From Pyrrhoderma lamaoense (Eukaryota; Basidiomycota; Agaricomycetes; Hymenochaetales; Hymenochaetaceae): DNA of 64,000 nt. Under the pieces are notes generated by a model, which saw only the letters and a list, made by a program, of their open reading frames with translations, did not search any database and had not been told where the DNA came from. How positions within the stretch are numbered: the stretch's first letter is position 1; each line of letters opens with the position of its first letter. The DNA is taken from assembly GCA_002794735.1 (NCBI GenBank), contig NBAZ01000037.1, positions 45,392 through 109,391 on the forward strand, written 5' to 3'. The position numbers and the translations under genes are program-made. This document shows positions 1-12,450 of the stretch, one piece after another.

Positions 1-1144
1 GCAATGGGGTGGGGGGGAGGGGGGGGGTAAAGGGTGAAAATGTTTAATGTTTAATGTTTAATGTTTAAAAAGTAATATAAGTAATACTACTACTAGTACT
101 AGTACTAGGAACGCGAACAAAGAATCAAAGAAGGAAGAGGTCCCCATGCGGGTCTGCGTTGGGTTGGGGTGGGTGTTTCCCCCTCCGTGTTCCATGTGCA
201 TACATAGATACAATGATAATCATTATCATAAAGGGGGTGAATGGTATTTTTGGTCCTTGTAGCTGTAGCGCTGAAGAGCTATTCATAGTCCCAATAGCGG
301 GGGGGGGAGTATCTCCATTACCCATTTAAATTTTTATTTATTTATTTTTGAAACTACTTCGTACTAAGTACGTGTGTTACGCTTCCATGATGATGATGTA
401 GAAACAAATATTAATGGAAACAACGAAGAACCAAAAAGGACCGGAAAATACAGAAAGAAACAAAAAGGAAAAAAAAAAAAAAGAAAAAAAAGAAAAAAGA
501 TAGACTCAGAGAGAGAAAAAAAAAAAAGAGAGAGAGAAACGGAAATCATACCCCCTAGGTATGTATACACTTTATCCTAGTCAGCAAAAAAAAAAAAGAA
601 AGAAAAAAGAGGAAAAAGGAAAAAGGGAAAAAGGAATATCAGAATATCAGAGAATATCACGTACTCAGTTTTACTTTGAATACTTAATACTTAGGATTTG
701 CTCCAGAGGGGTTGGGTGGTTTGGTGGTTGATGCCCCCTCATCTTTCGTTTGATGCGTTTTGATCCCCTCCCCCCTCTTTTTCGTTTTCTCTTTTCTTTT
801 CTTCCTTTTCTTTCTTTTTCTTTCGTTCTTTGGTTTTTCCGGTTCTCTATAATATTAATATATATTATTATAAGCAAAGGTGTGACAAAAAACAGAAAGA
901 GGGGGAGGCGGAACAAAACAACAGAGAGAGGGGGGGGGGGGGAAGCGGGATATAAATATCCAAAACGAACAACATACAAACTAAAGCTAAAGAGGTAGTT
1001 TTTATTCAAAACGACCGAAGCGTTATATAGAGCTGGAAAGATAGAGAGAAGAGGAAGTACAGAAGCTAGGGTTCGAGATTTAATGACTACGCATAATCAC
1101 TCAAGAAAGAACGAGAAACCAATGGGTAAAGGGGGGGGGGGTCT
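1..1144. repeat. Low-complexity intergenic stretch
   Basis: No credible gene is seen. The stretch holds G runs near 11-27 and 929-942, a tttaatg heptamer repeated near 40-66, an actagt-type repeat near 87-108, purine-rich A/G tracts at about 430-640 and a pyrimidine-rich tract at 765-835. The open frames here encode only Lys/Arg/Glu or Phe/Ser/Leu runs and are by-products of base composition. It lies downstream of the minus-strand epsin gene that ends at 1145. Confidence 0.6.
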
Positions 1145-3527
1145 TCATAGTAATAAATCATCCCCACCTCCTCCAGTAGCACTACTACCAAACGAACCAA
1201 ACTGATTCTGGGTTGCTTGAGCTCCAGCTCCAGAACCTGAACCCGAACCCCAGATAGAAGCCTGCGCTTTCTCCTTCTCCAAATCTTTCATACTCTTCAC
1301 CCCTGCCGCTCCCTTCCCACTTGCACTCGCACCCGCACCAGAAGTCTTCCCACCAGCCGATCCAGAGCTTAGAGACATGTTCCATAAGTCATCAAACCCA
1401 GTTGACCCTGAGCTCGTTCCCGTTTTCTTTCCTGCAGCTGCAGAAGCAGCAGAGGCATTGTTGTTGCTGTTATTGGCGGCGGCAGCGGCCATACCCATAC
1501 CCATACCTATACCTGAGGCAGGTCTTATTCCACCTCCCATACCACCCATACCCATACCCATGCCCATGCCCATACCAACACCCTTCCCAGAGTTACCCAA
1601 GCTCGTACCAGTACTCGTCGGCTGAAGGGGCTGCATCATCGGAGCACTCTTCATAACCTGTGGCGGAGGAGTGCCGTCATCCCCGCTCCCATGCCCATAC
1701 CCATTCCACCTGCCGAACCAAATAGTGAAGAAGAACCCCCTGGTCGGGCTGTCACAGGCGAGACGGGACGGATGCTGAAGATCCGAGGGCGTCAAATATA
1801 TTTGTTGCCTTCGTCATCGTCTGCCCTGTAGCGATTGTCGATTGGCTCTTCGGTTGGGTGATAGGAGCAGGAGAGTTCGGTGCAGCTTGGAAGTCCGCAA
1901 AGTCATCGTCATCTGCCATATCAACGAAAAGAATAAGGAAAGGAAATTAGAAGCTAGAAGAGTTTTTGAGAAGAGATAGATTGAAAGATGACGAACCGTC
2001 TAAACCGGCAAGAGCAGGTAAAGCCTTCTCTACTGCCTTTCCAGGAGCCGCTGAAGGAGGCGCAGAGACCGGCGCTGCAAAATCATCATCATCAAAGCCA
2101 AGTAAATCTACCACCTTTTCTTGAGATTTTGACGAAGCAGCGTTTGCAGTAGCCGCTGACCCACTTCCACCGGAAGCAGCAGCCGTGGAAGATGAGTTCC
2201 GGGGAGGCGCAGAATCGGTCGCAAGAGAATTTGAGCGACGAGGAGCGGGGATTTCGTCATCACCTGCATTGTACTCGTCAAATTGACGTCGGCCAGAGTC
2301 ATCTCGGAAACCGCCACTTGAGCTTCCGCTATACCCGCCATAATCTAGTTAGCGTCATATAATTGTAAGTAAGGGGATGGCAATAGTTTGTTAGGGAGTT
2401 TGCACCAACCACGGTCATAACCACCCCCATAGCTTCTGCTTCCACTTGAGAAGCTGTCACTTCCAAAACCTCCATAGCGAGATCCAGTGCCAACAAAGGA
2501 CGTGGGATCGTTCCCAGTCCCTGTATATTTATTTCTATTTGCTTTTGCTTTCCTTCTTTCCGCTCGAATGCGATCAACGTCCATCAATAGCTCGGAAAGT
2601 TCTTTTGCACGATTTCGGACTAGACGCGAAGATACGGTTATTTCGATTATAAGATACAAAATCAAACATTAGAGACAAGAACAGTATAGGGCGTCGCGCT
2701 TTACGCACCGTTTATGCCTTGATCCTTGCCCTTGTCGTCGATATAGTGGAAATTGCGAAGCATTTTAATAGTCGAGAGGTGTGATCGTGCATCATCTACA
2801 ACACGTTCACTTCCATGTTTGATGATATATTCAAGCAGTTGAAGAGCCTATTATAGATATTAACCAATAAGAGTCCGTTGCTTCTGGAAACATGGAGGAG
2901 AGAGTGAATATACTGTACTTTGTAGATTTCGCGCCATTGTCGCGCTTCTTTGTCCATAAAACGGGAATATATACAAGGCATGATTTCATTGAACTGTTGG
3001 CTGCATAGGGGTAGAACATTAGCACGTATACTTGTGGCAGCCACATGATTCCGTATCCTTGAAAGCTCACAAGTTAAAAGTTCTGTTAGAATCCCCGAAA
3101 AAGTTAGCTTACACTAGAAGAAGAACTCTATAAGATGCTTACCCTGAGGCAATCTCTTGCATAAGTGTAGAACTTGCACCCCTGCGAATGTGTCAAGTCA
3201 GATAAATTCAAATGTTGACTCCTGGTGCAGCCACGGAAGATATGAGAATAGTAGTGAGGAAGCATACCATGGCTCATCGTTGGTTGCCTCCCGGACCTTT
3301 GCCTCCATCTCACTAACATTGAGAACCATATTTTTGGCCTTCAAGAAAGTACATAAACAGGATGATTATGAGCCATACATAAAAGGGGAAAGAGGAATTT
3401 AGTTGTTAGAAAGTGTTCATCCGGAAACAGGGTACCACGTCAAGAAACACACTTGGTTGTACATTGACTTGATGTCGTATAAAGTTACTTGGGAGATAGC
3501 ATTGCTCAGAGACTCGAGCCGATCCAT
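1145..3527 (-). CDS. ENT3: EpsinR/Ent3-type ENTH-domain clathrin adaptor
   Basis: Predicted ENTH adaptor for clathrin-coated traffic between the trans-Golgi network and endosomes. The first exon (3527-3453) starts MDRLESLSNAISQVTLYDIK. The next exons give an ENTH domain with EMEAKVREATNDEPW, then GASSTLMQEIA, EARQWREIYKALQLLEYIIK, HGSERVVDDARSHL and DRIRAERRKAKANRNKY, the pattern of Ent3/CLINT1 (epsinR) rather than of plasma-membrane epsins. The tail is disordered and Gly/Ser-rich. It carries DLLGFDDDDF (near 2090), DDDDFADFQ (near 1905, an acidic-Phe motif like those bound by gamma-ear domains), NIFD and FDDLWNMSLS, and a Gly-Met repeat at about 1495-1580. Reading frame is lost twice, near 1757 and 1685. 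Each break is repaired by one extra base, so sequence error is likely. Exon borders in the tail are approximate. Confidence 0.85.
1492..1582 (-). repeat. In-frame Gly-Met hexamer repeat in the epsin tail
   Basis: Tandem copies of a cccata/cccatg hexamer on the plus strand encode alternating Gly-Met on the minus strand. The tract lies in the disordered C-terminal part of the epsin gene and is likely to vary in length between strains. Confidence 0.6.
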
Positions 3528-3933
3528 GGTGAGATTGAAGGAATAATCTGAGTTTACAGTCCGTGTGTTGTGAGGAGAAGTGGAGGAAAGGTGGGGATGA
3601 ACCTGGTATGTAGCAACACTTCAGCAGGCTTTGCTTACATGTAAACGGTTGTGTGTCTGTACGCGGTGAAACTCTTGTCTCGAATTGGCAATTGGCCCAC
3701 GTGTACAAGTGAGAGGGGGCAATCTTAATCCTTAATTTCTATCCTAGTAACTACTGATACGTCGTAAATAGTGCTGGAGACTAAGTTCCGACCGCAGTAA
3801 ATCTCTATATTCTACGAAGAAAGTTAAGAATTGGCATACGAAGTACATTGTTACAGAAAAAGTTCGAATTCTAAGCGGTTAACTTCACGATAGAGTTACA
3901 TGAAACAATAATCAAATGACCTCATCAATTATA

Positions 3934-5384
3934 TCAAGGAACAGAAGCGATAGAAACTGCGGTAGTTTCCCCAGTTGTCGTCTTTGATGTCATGCTGGAA
4001 GGAAGAGTGCAAGAGTTGTCTACTTGCACACTACTCCTGTGTCCTTGCTTTTTCAAATGAAGTGTGATTCGGGATATAGTAGTCACGGTTGTTCTGTGAG
4101 AATAAAATCGGACTACTGTCAGTAACATAAAATCAAAGAGGGAATGAATCAGTTTATTACAATTGCACAAATTGACCAAATATGTTCTTTAATCCGGGCT
4201 AAAGAGTGGATAGAGCTTCATCAACAACGTTCATTCATGGAGATGTAGGATGAGACTTACCGGAGCAAAAATCAACATAAACGTTAAGACCTGTATAAAA
4301 TTGCTCAAACATTCGATTTGATCAATACGTCTGGAGATACTTACCAGATTTACCGTTAAAAGGATGCTATAGTATGTGATACCATCGTTTTGAAGAGTAC
4401 GGAGAAGTGCATTCGGTGTAGTGCACACCCGAAGTATTGCTCTCGTCTTGAACAGCGTGAGAGCAAGGACGGCTGTATCGAATGCGACTGGGAGAGCAGT
4501 AGAAAGTGGTGCGAGTCTCCTATATTTGGGATCAAATATCAGAGTACAGCTATATATTCCCGGGTGTGAGGAACCGCTGGATTATCATACGTTTGTCAGC
4601 GCATACAATGATTCGGGGTACATGAAATGATATCATACGCACGCACTGCGGAGGAAAGCATGAACGAGAAGAATCCGATTGGCAAAAGCCATAAGATTCC
4701 GAGGATCATCTGGACTGGACGATTATTTCCTCCGTAAAGAGCATTGACTCTATCAGAGGGATGGGTGAGCAAAAATGAAGGGATTGATAACATGCAAACC
4801 TTAAGATCATCATCAAACCTGCGACTGCGAAAGCTGTAACCGCGGTTGCTCCTTCATACTTAACAAATTTAGCACAGATATCGACATTGAAATCCGAAGA
4901 TATATAGGCTATAGTACCTTCTGTTACATGTGAAATCCTTATCATTTTAGCGGAATACGCACCATATAAATTCAAAATGAAGGCTAAAGGAAAGATGTAG
5001 CGGTTCTTTTGCACTGTGATCAGATATTGAGCTATCACTGAAATAAGATAGCCTACGACAAAGAATAGGTAGACAACTAGATCACTATTTAGTATGATAT
5101 GAATGATCAAAGGGGAGTGTGGCATTACTCACCAAGTCCTTTACGTCCAAACCAGATATAGTATACTTCATCAGGAACTGTGAGTATATGATCATATATA
5201 AGAAGTGTGTAGCTCGCTAGACCAACGTACTAAAGGAGGAAAATCAATTCGTAGTTGTTGATAGAGGATACAGTACTTACGTTAGTCGCCAGACTTGGGT
5301 TGGTTATGATTGGCTTTAGGTGGTTAATAATATTGATAATCGCATGACTTACATGCGTTGCTTCTCGTGCACCGGATTAAGCAT
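3934..5384 (-). CDS. DUF6533-type multi-pass membrane protein
   Basis: A minus-strand, many-intron gene for a membrane protein of the DUF6533 family, which is common and multi-copy in Agaricomycetes and has no known function. The diagnostic stretch is near 5230-5145: YVGLASYTLLIYDHILT followed by VPDEVYYIWFGRKG. Splicing to GLVVYLFFVVGYLISV (near 5090) gives the next helix. Further hydrophobic segments include YIFPLAFILNLYGAY, AFAVAGLMMILRFACY and ILGILWLLPIGFFSFML. The tail after the last helix is polar and Thr/Ser-rich and ends at 3934. The N-terminal exon is not resolved: an ATG near 5384 is possible but its splice to the first clear exon (about 5320-5281) could not be confirmed. Confidence 0.65.
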
Positions 5385-5399
5385 AGTAAGCTATACGTA

Positions 5400-6417
5400 G
5401 GCTGTTAATACTGACTGCAAGGGGAGACTGAGTGATCATTGTCGTTGCAGATGGGGTATACTTAGGTGGCTGACTAGTCTGCATCAGTATGAACCCGAAT
5501 ATAGTATAAAATTAGATCCTATTGGGCAGTCATACCGCTTCAATGGCAAAAAGCAGTGATAATTTGACACTCGTTTGTTAGAGAGAAAGTTTGGGAGCAG
5601 CATAGGATAGTCGAAGAGTGATGTGCCCTGAAAAGAACTTGATTAAATTTACCTGTTTTGCTTTGAGCCCCGCTTCTCTTCCGCTTCTGAGAATCTGTCA
5701 TAAGCACTAGATTGTTCATCACAAACAATAATTGATTACTACATCGTGTAACATCTTTATACAAAAATATCGAAGAGCGAATCCTCAATTGTTTATAATA
5801 ACGGGACTTAAAGTCAGATTGAATTGAGGCTCTTCTGGTCCTCTGATCGAGAGCAAAAAATAAGACACCAGAACTACCAGGCACAGAAAAGATGAAGAAA
5901 TAGAACTATTCCCAGTCTGCACATTGTCTAAAAGTCAGCTGTGAGGGACGGAACAAGTTATGATGGGATCAAATGGCGATCTGATCTTGTGGTCATCTTT
6001 CGGCTGAAAAGAGAGGAGCCAAAACAAGTAATTAGTTCTCAAGTACCTGAGAACGAGGCCTGCCTGTGTGTTTGCAGCTTCTGCCCAAACGATCCAAGCC
6101 ATCCATCTTTCGTTGTTGTTGTCGTTGTCGTCGTCGTCGCTGCCGCCGTTGACGCTTCTACGTTGAACTATCTTCACTGACACCGTCAAGGTCGTAAATA
6201 TTCGTCTCTTGCTAGACCGGCAGGCCCGCTGGTCTTGTCTAGACTTACATACACACACACAAAAAGGATAATTCATTCGCGTCCACAGCGGCAGGCCACA
6301 CTTTCACTCTCCTAGCCACGCCGACTCGACGTCGGTTATATACAGCCTATCACACTTTCTTCTTTTGCGCCAGATCGCCACTACCCTCTCTTTCTGTATT
6401 CTAAAGTGCATATCGCC
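5400..6417. other. Intergenic region between the DUF6533 and Vts1 genes
   Basis: This separates two divergently transcribed genes and probably holds both promoters. A gtt/gtc trinucleotide tract at about 6110-6150 and an ACACAC tract near 6248-6262 are visible. A minus-strand open frame of 113 codons (5935-6276) contains an Asp/Asn run encoded by the trinucleotide tract. I see no family signature in it and do not call it a gene. Confidence 0.4.
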
Positions 6418-8719
6418 ATGTCTTTGCGCCCGCCTTCGACTAGTCCAAGCCCTTCTCCTGTCCCGAATGGCACCCCAAAGTCTAGTGCCCGTGCATCGAT
6501 GGGTCCATCTGGTCGTCCTGCTCCCATTAATCTCGTAAATCCTCCTGCCTCCCCTAGACCCGGAACAGGTCGTCCGACAAGCGAGCTTCTTGGAGGATCA
6601 GGCATATTCCAGACTCCTGAATGTACGTACCACACTACTTCTGGTCTTTGATTTTACAATTCCCACTTATTGTTTTATTTTTATTTTCTTCTAAATTCAG
6701 CTGAGGCAATTGACCAATGGTTTGAGAATCTTCAAAACTATGAGGCCACTCTTGTAAGTCCGCTTCGTTTTTATCTGTTACCCTTTTTATCGAGGGCGGC
6801 TCAACTGACCAATATGCAGGAAGAGATGGCGGCCGCTTCCCTTGATGTCAACTTCAAAGAGGAGCTCAGTGCTATTGAACAATGTGGGTTACATTCTTTC
6901 TGTTCAGCTTTGAGCTATCTCTTATTTTTTCAATGTTCAGGGTTCAGAGTTCTGTCTGAGGCTGAGCGCACGGCCGCTCTTTACAGTCTTTTACAACATT
7001 CTACACAAGTACAGATTCGTTTCTTCATAACCGTCTTGCAGCAGATGGCACGAGCAGATCCGATGACTGCTCTTCTCAGTCCCAACGCTGGAGGCTCTAT
7101 GCAAAGCCAAATGGAGGCGAAATTAGCTCAGATGGGACTTAAATCTCCCGGCCTCAAGTCCAACATGCCATCTTCACCATCGACCCGTAACTTCAGCGGA
7201 AATATCCCGGGGAACCGTCAATCACTTGCTGTCGAATCACCATCAAACTCCTTCCTTTCTCCGGATTCGGCGGCAATCTCTGGGAATAATGATGCTGCAG
7301 CAACGCTCGCACAACAGCGAGCAAAACTCAAAGCGAATGCTGCTCATCGTATCTCTGCTCCCGCACTTGCTGGGGCCGGTGGTGCAAATGTTTGGGGTGG
7401 TTCAGGCGCTAATGCTCTAGGACAGGTTGCCGAACGTTCTAGTGATTCTGAAGGTCAGGAACTCACAATTCCTGCACCATCTACAAATGGTGCGCGCCCA
7501 AAGAGCACGGATTTCAGTGGTCTGTTACGTTCCCCCGCTTGAGCACTGTTGCAGCCGAAAGTGATGCTCTCGAACCTCAGTTAAGTCCGATGGTTAGTGG
7601 AATTGGGCAAGCATGGTAAACACACCTCGCGACTTCATGTTTGATGTTCCTCAAGGCGGAGGTCAGAATCTTGATGCCGCGGCTACCAAATTGGCCAATT
7701 GGCAAGTTGGTAACTCCGGTGGTCGTTTCAGTCTTGATGATGCAAAGAAATTCAGACGCACTTCTAAAAGTAATGGTTCTGATGGTGTTGCTAATACCGC
7801 AACGAACAATCCTATTGTTAACAATGCCGTGTATGGTGATGATGGAAATATTGTAAACGTTGGTCCTCAGAGAGGTGGACGTGTTCAACCGGGAGGCAAT
7901 GGTTTGGGATGGTCCGGTAACAACGGTATGCGAAGCCCAGCACTTTCAAATGTCTCTTCAGGAAGATTTGGAAGTGACGATGGAGGCCTCGCCGCAATGA
8001 ACATGAACCCGGCTGCATTTGGTTTAGGAATCCCGTCGCCTGGTTTACCCGGCTTAGGAGGTATGGGCAATATGAGTCAGCTTATGGCAGCTGCACAATT
8101 GGGTCAATTATCACCGATACAGATGCAACAATTGCAAATGAGTATGAGCATGATGAACATGAATGGTCTTAGCGGTATGAACATGGGTCTACCCGAAACA
8201 CAAATGCAAGCTCTTCTCGCTGCCCAGATGGCCGCGAATGGCTTCATGCCCACTGGATTGAGCCCATTCCAGATGAATGGTCTTGGACAAAACTCACTAC
8301 TCAACGCCATGGGTGGACGCGGAGGAGGTGCCCGTTCATCGTCACGTGCCGGTGGGTCAAACACGGGGAGGGAACGCAGCAACAACGGACGCGAGAACAA
8401 CGGAAAAGATAAGGACGATGAAGTCGATCCGGCGTTGTTGAATGACGTCCCGGCTTGGTTGCGTAGTCTCCGTTTGCATAAATACACACCGAACTTTGAA
8501 GGCATGTCCTGGCGCGAGATGGTCACGATGGACGAGAACGCGCTTGAAGCGAAGGGTGTCGCTGCTCTTGGTGCTCGTCGTAAAATGTTAAAGACGTTCG
8601 AAGCTGTAAGGAACAAAATGGGTGTTGAAGTGCCGAATTCTGGCAATGCTGAAGCTGCCAGCAATGGAACTGGTAATGAGGGCGCAAGTGCTGGAGAGGC
8701 TGCGTCGGCTTCTGGATGA
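6418..8719 (+). CDS. VTS1: Vts1-type SAM-domain RNA-binding protein
   Basis: Predicted post-transcriptional regulator that binds Smaug-type RNA hairpins through its SAM domain and promotes mRNA decay. The N-terminus (start at 6418, [20 protein letters not shown]) is Pro/Ser-rich. A conserved Vts1 N-terminal region follows over several exons: [38 protein letters not shown], then [20 protein letters not shown]. After a long Asn/Gly/Met-rich linker the SAM domain is at about 8440-8630: [40 protein letters not shown] and [13 protein letters not shown]. Introns at about 6625-6700, 6753-6819 and 6882-6939 fit the reading frame. Frame is lost near 7535 (C run) and 7614. Each is repaired by one added base, so a sequence error is more likely than a broken gene. 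Confidence 0.88.
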
Positions 8720-9165
8720 AGCCTTTGATAAATTCGATTTGCTTTCTTTAATCATGGAAATTTTTTTGTTGACACCTGGATCTTAGCGGGTTTTGTTTGT
8801 GTTTGAAGTTATGGGTAGAAAACCTTTTACGGCAGTTATGGAAAGCGATCCTAAATCTTACTTCTTTTTCTTTACTTTTTTCTACTATCACCAATGTGTT
8901 TCGTTTCTCTCCAAAAAACGAACGATTTTATCATGCAATCATATTACCGTCTTGTTTTCTACTTTCTCCGAACCATCATATGAAGCAGGTCTCTTTTGTT
9001 GACTTGTTGTAACTAATTAGCATCTGATGCCACCGCTCAGTGTACATACAGCTTTGATACCTATATTCTATATCTATTACATACATCCATTTATCTACTG
9101 TGCTTTATGAATCGTTCCTTGGGTTGAAAATAAGAGTAGACACTACTTTAGTAGGAGTGCGATGT
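8720..9165. other. Convergent intergenic region
   Basis: This is the shared 3' space of the plus-strand Vts1 gene and the minus-strand calpain gene, AT-rich with T runs near 8759-8768 and 8861-8880. It presumably contains both 3' untranslated regions. No gene is seen. Confidence 0.4.
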
Positions 9166-12100
9166 TTACAGATGCAAGTTTCTACTGAGCTGCCCACGAC
9201 AGAGCTGACTAGAAATCCGAGCAGGAGCTTCTTTCTTTGTGTAGATCCGAAGCCCCAGCAAAATATTGTCTGCTTCGTCTTCGATGATTTGTTTTTCGAC
9301 AGCTCTGAAATAGTCATCTGGATGTTCCACAGGTACCATTCTATGCTCATGTTCAAGACCTCCTAGTTGGTAGCATTTAGCGCAAAGATCGTAGGTCGAA
9401 CAGATGAGACATGTCCAGCGCGTCCCGACGATAGACGCAATCTGTGAATCTTGTTAGTTGTCATATTCGTAAATTACGGAGCTGGTGGAGGGGAGGGGCA
9501 TTGTATAGAAAGTACCTTGCATCCAGAACATGCTACGTCTTGATGAGTAGGTAAGGACACCACGACGGACTGCGAAGGAGACGGACTACGTCGAGAGTGT
9601 CGGCAATGACAGCAGCTATGGCTGCGACTACGACTACGACTACGACTGTGATTGCGACTGCGGCTGTGGGCTTTGCTCCGTCCTCGACTTGGAGAACGAC
9701 TGGACATAGCAGACGAATCTACCAAAATCGTCAACTTTTGATCATCAGTTTGTGCCTTCTCCTTCTCTCCTTGAATTCCATATTCCGTTGTGTCTCTTGG
9801 ACTGTGATACCTTCCTTTTCTGTGGACGTTTGTACTTCTTCGTCTTTCTTTTTGGTGCTAGATTCGACTATAGTCACTGATTCTTCGATCTTGAGTGACG
9901 TTACTACTTTAGTCAATGATTCTACTGTTTCGCTCCGTTCCTTGAGAAGAGGATCCTCGTTACTTGCATTTACTGGGGAAGTTACAGCTTCACCGATGAT
10001 TGGTTTGAATCTGGCTTCTATAAGCTTTCGTCGTTCTGACTGAGCCTTTAGATCTTGCTCTTGAATTTCATTCAAGTCTCGACCTCCGAGTTTCTCAACA
10101 GGGATTTTTATAAAGTTCCTCCACTTCCTATTATCGAAATCTTTTGTCAGATGCAATTTTCTGTTACGAAAGTGGAGAGAGACTCACTTCTCATCAAAGT
10201 TCGAAGCGAGTGATTTACTTCGAGCTAACTGCCCGAAAATGTTTGCTAATTTAAACTCTGGCCACGTCGAGATTCTTTCGATGAAAGTGGATCTCTGAAT
10301 GAGAGAGTTTATTAAGTTAAACTCATATTTTTTCAGAGGTCGGGCTGAAGAAATACTCACCAATACTGTATTGATCACTAACTTCCTGAGACGTACATGT
10401 ACAACATATTCTCCTGCCTCTAAGTCGATAAGTAATGTCTGGCTTCTACACTGCCAATAAGAGTGATCTGGAACTGTTAGACTCTCACTCTCACCCTTTT
10501 TGAAAAGGGCAAAATCGAAGGTCCAGACTGTTGAACTCGATACTGGTTGGTAAAACCTATCGTCTGACTGGGATAGTACAAGTATTGCTTCAGACGCTTC
10601 AGGGAGTGAGAAGGAAACTACACCAATTTTATCAGCACTGATGTGACAGAAGCTACATACGAACTCACACGAAACGTCTCCGTAATGCCAAGCATTGAGG
10701 TAAGGAGGACTAACAACATCAATCCAATGGCTACTTTGTACCCAGGTTGGATCAAATAGTTGAGTACGGCCTACATATGTCCAAACCGACAGGAAATCGG
10801 TATATTCCATGATAAATACACCATCATCACCGAATTCATGATCGAGTTCTTCTCTTACATCTAACCATTCTTTTGTCCATTCCTTTGAACCATCTGACCA
10901 ACGACCAGTCCATTCGCTTCTCCCCAAGGATTCCTTATTTTAAGAAACTTCTTGTCTCTGACTTGAATAGCCTTCAAAACGGTATACGTATGGTCATAAA
11001 AGATACCTGAGATGTCGTTTAAACCATATTCACAGATTGGAAGGAGAAAAGGTGGATAATTACCTTTAACATGTTCATCCTTTGCACCACTAGGTTTGGT
11101 GACACAGGTAGTAAATAATAAGTCTTCGTTAGCCCTTAAGAGATCATTTTCCCAAAAGGCGTTGACATCCATTATATCCTAACAGTATGGTGAAACCGGA
11201 TTAGATTATATGTCTTAGTTAGAAACATGATTTACTTACCTTCATTTCAATAATCTCAGAGATACCACTTTTCACGAGAAAAATGTAATTATTAAAGGTC
11301 TCTTTGAAGATAGAAAGGCATCATACCCTGTAAGGTCTTCAATGCCCTCAGTTGCAAATCCGCCGTCAAGCGAGGCATAATCTCCGTGTATTTTGGCATA
11401 AGCTTTTTCCATGAGCGGCCTGGATTGGGTAATAGGTCGTCAATAAACTCTGCATCAATGGGTTACATCCTGGCCAGCTCTCTTACACCCAAGTTTCGTT
11501 CTCTTGTGAAGATCGAGCAAAGAGTAAAGTCTTTCCACCTTTACGTGCAACTTTATCATACAAATCTCGATCGTAATGGTAAGTGACACGCGCCTATAGT
11601 ACAATTAGCAGAGAGCATATAGAAAGGATATGAAAACTTGCATCATCTTCAGCACTGTCCCATTTACGGACTTTAGTTGGCAAGTAACTGTTTACACAAG
11701 TTAGCGTAGATCCGAAACACTGATACTTATCATTGAATGTTTAGTCACTTACTCGTCAATGATAACATCGACCCATTCACCGTCACGACAAAATATGAAG
11801 CCATATACTCCAACCATGGGATCTTGCTGTAAGTTGAATATATTTAGTATCTCCTTTTCAGCCCATAAGGAAATAATTTCTTACTTCAACACATAACTTG
11901 TTGATTAGTTCGGACTTAGTGGCAATAGCCGCCATTGCGCTGAGAAACCAACAATCTCCTAGGTCCCCTTGAACTATATCAGATGCTGCTGCCCCTGTAA
12001 TATCATTCACAATCAGTTTTATGATGACGTGTACATGCACCTGACATTTCATACCATTAATATAGAAGCTAGGCTCCTCGAAGATATCTGTTACCCGGAG

Positions 12101-12450
12101 GACATCGGAAGCAATGGACACTCGTTCACTACCAGGATAATTGGTACAGAAGTCCGTGTCATTATGAATATCCCACTCTGTATCACTGAGACTTTCTTAG
12201 GATTTGTGAGATTTTTAGAATAGTCATCATACATGAACTTGCGGTTCCTTTTCCTACAATCTTTTGCTATTTTTTGCACCTTGGCTCTACACCGTTCAGT
12301 GACTTTCTGTAATTCCTCAGTGATGAGCAGCCCAGCCCGTTGCTCTTGTTGAGCAAAAAACGTTTTCTTTTTCAAAGGCGCATGTCTAAGATCATCCCCA
12401 GACCTAAACCGAGTTGCTAGAGAGGACAAAGAGTTGAATACAGTGGTCAT
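9166..12450 (-). CDS. Calpain-type cysteine protease with C-terminal ZZ zinc finger (paralogue A)
   Basis: A minus-strand gene of many small exons, starting at 12450 ([20 protein letters not shown]) and ending at 9166. The N-terminal helix region ([20 protein letters not shown]) precedes the calpain protease core. The active-site Cys lies in [17 protein letters not shown] (near 11950), the His in [10 protein letters not shown] (near 10990) and the Asn in KIRNPWG (near 10930). Calpain-like regions after the core include [14 protein letters not shown] and [15 protein letters not shown]. The C-terminus has an Arg-Ser repeat (about 9600-9690) and then a ZZ-type finger with [21 protein letters not shown] and HEH (9535-9340). 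One base is missing at about 10922, right after NPWG, judged against paralogue B. It is probably an active intracellular protease if that break is an error. Confidence 0.85.

Noticed and set aside
364..1009. Several open frames on both strands in the first kilobase
   Set aside because: They encode runs of Lys/Arg/Glu or Phe/Ser/Leu created by purine and pyrimidine tracts, with no conserved motif.
6110..6180. Poly-Val open frame
   Set aside because: It is produced by a gtt/gtc trinucleotide tract in an intergenic region, with no support for coding.
7520..7554. A 35-base intron as an explanation of the first Vts1 frame break
   Set aside because: It would restore the frame on paper, but it is shorter than other introns here, has a weak donor (gtctgt), and cannot explain the second break near 7614.
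8104..8664. Minus-strand frame of 186 codons
   Set aside because: It is antisense to the Vts1 linker and SAM domain, whose plus-strand frame carries clear family motifs.
9597..10043. Plus-strand frame of 148 codons
   Set aside because: Antisense to the calpain A tail; its Thr run is the complement of the Arg-Ser repeat codons.
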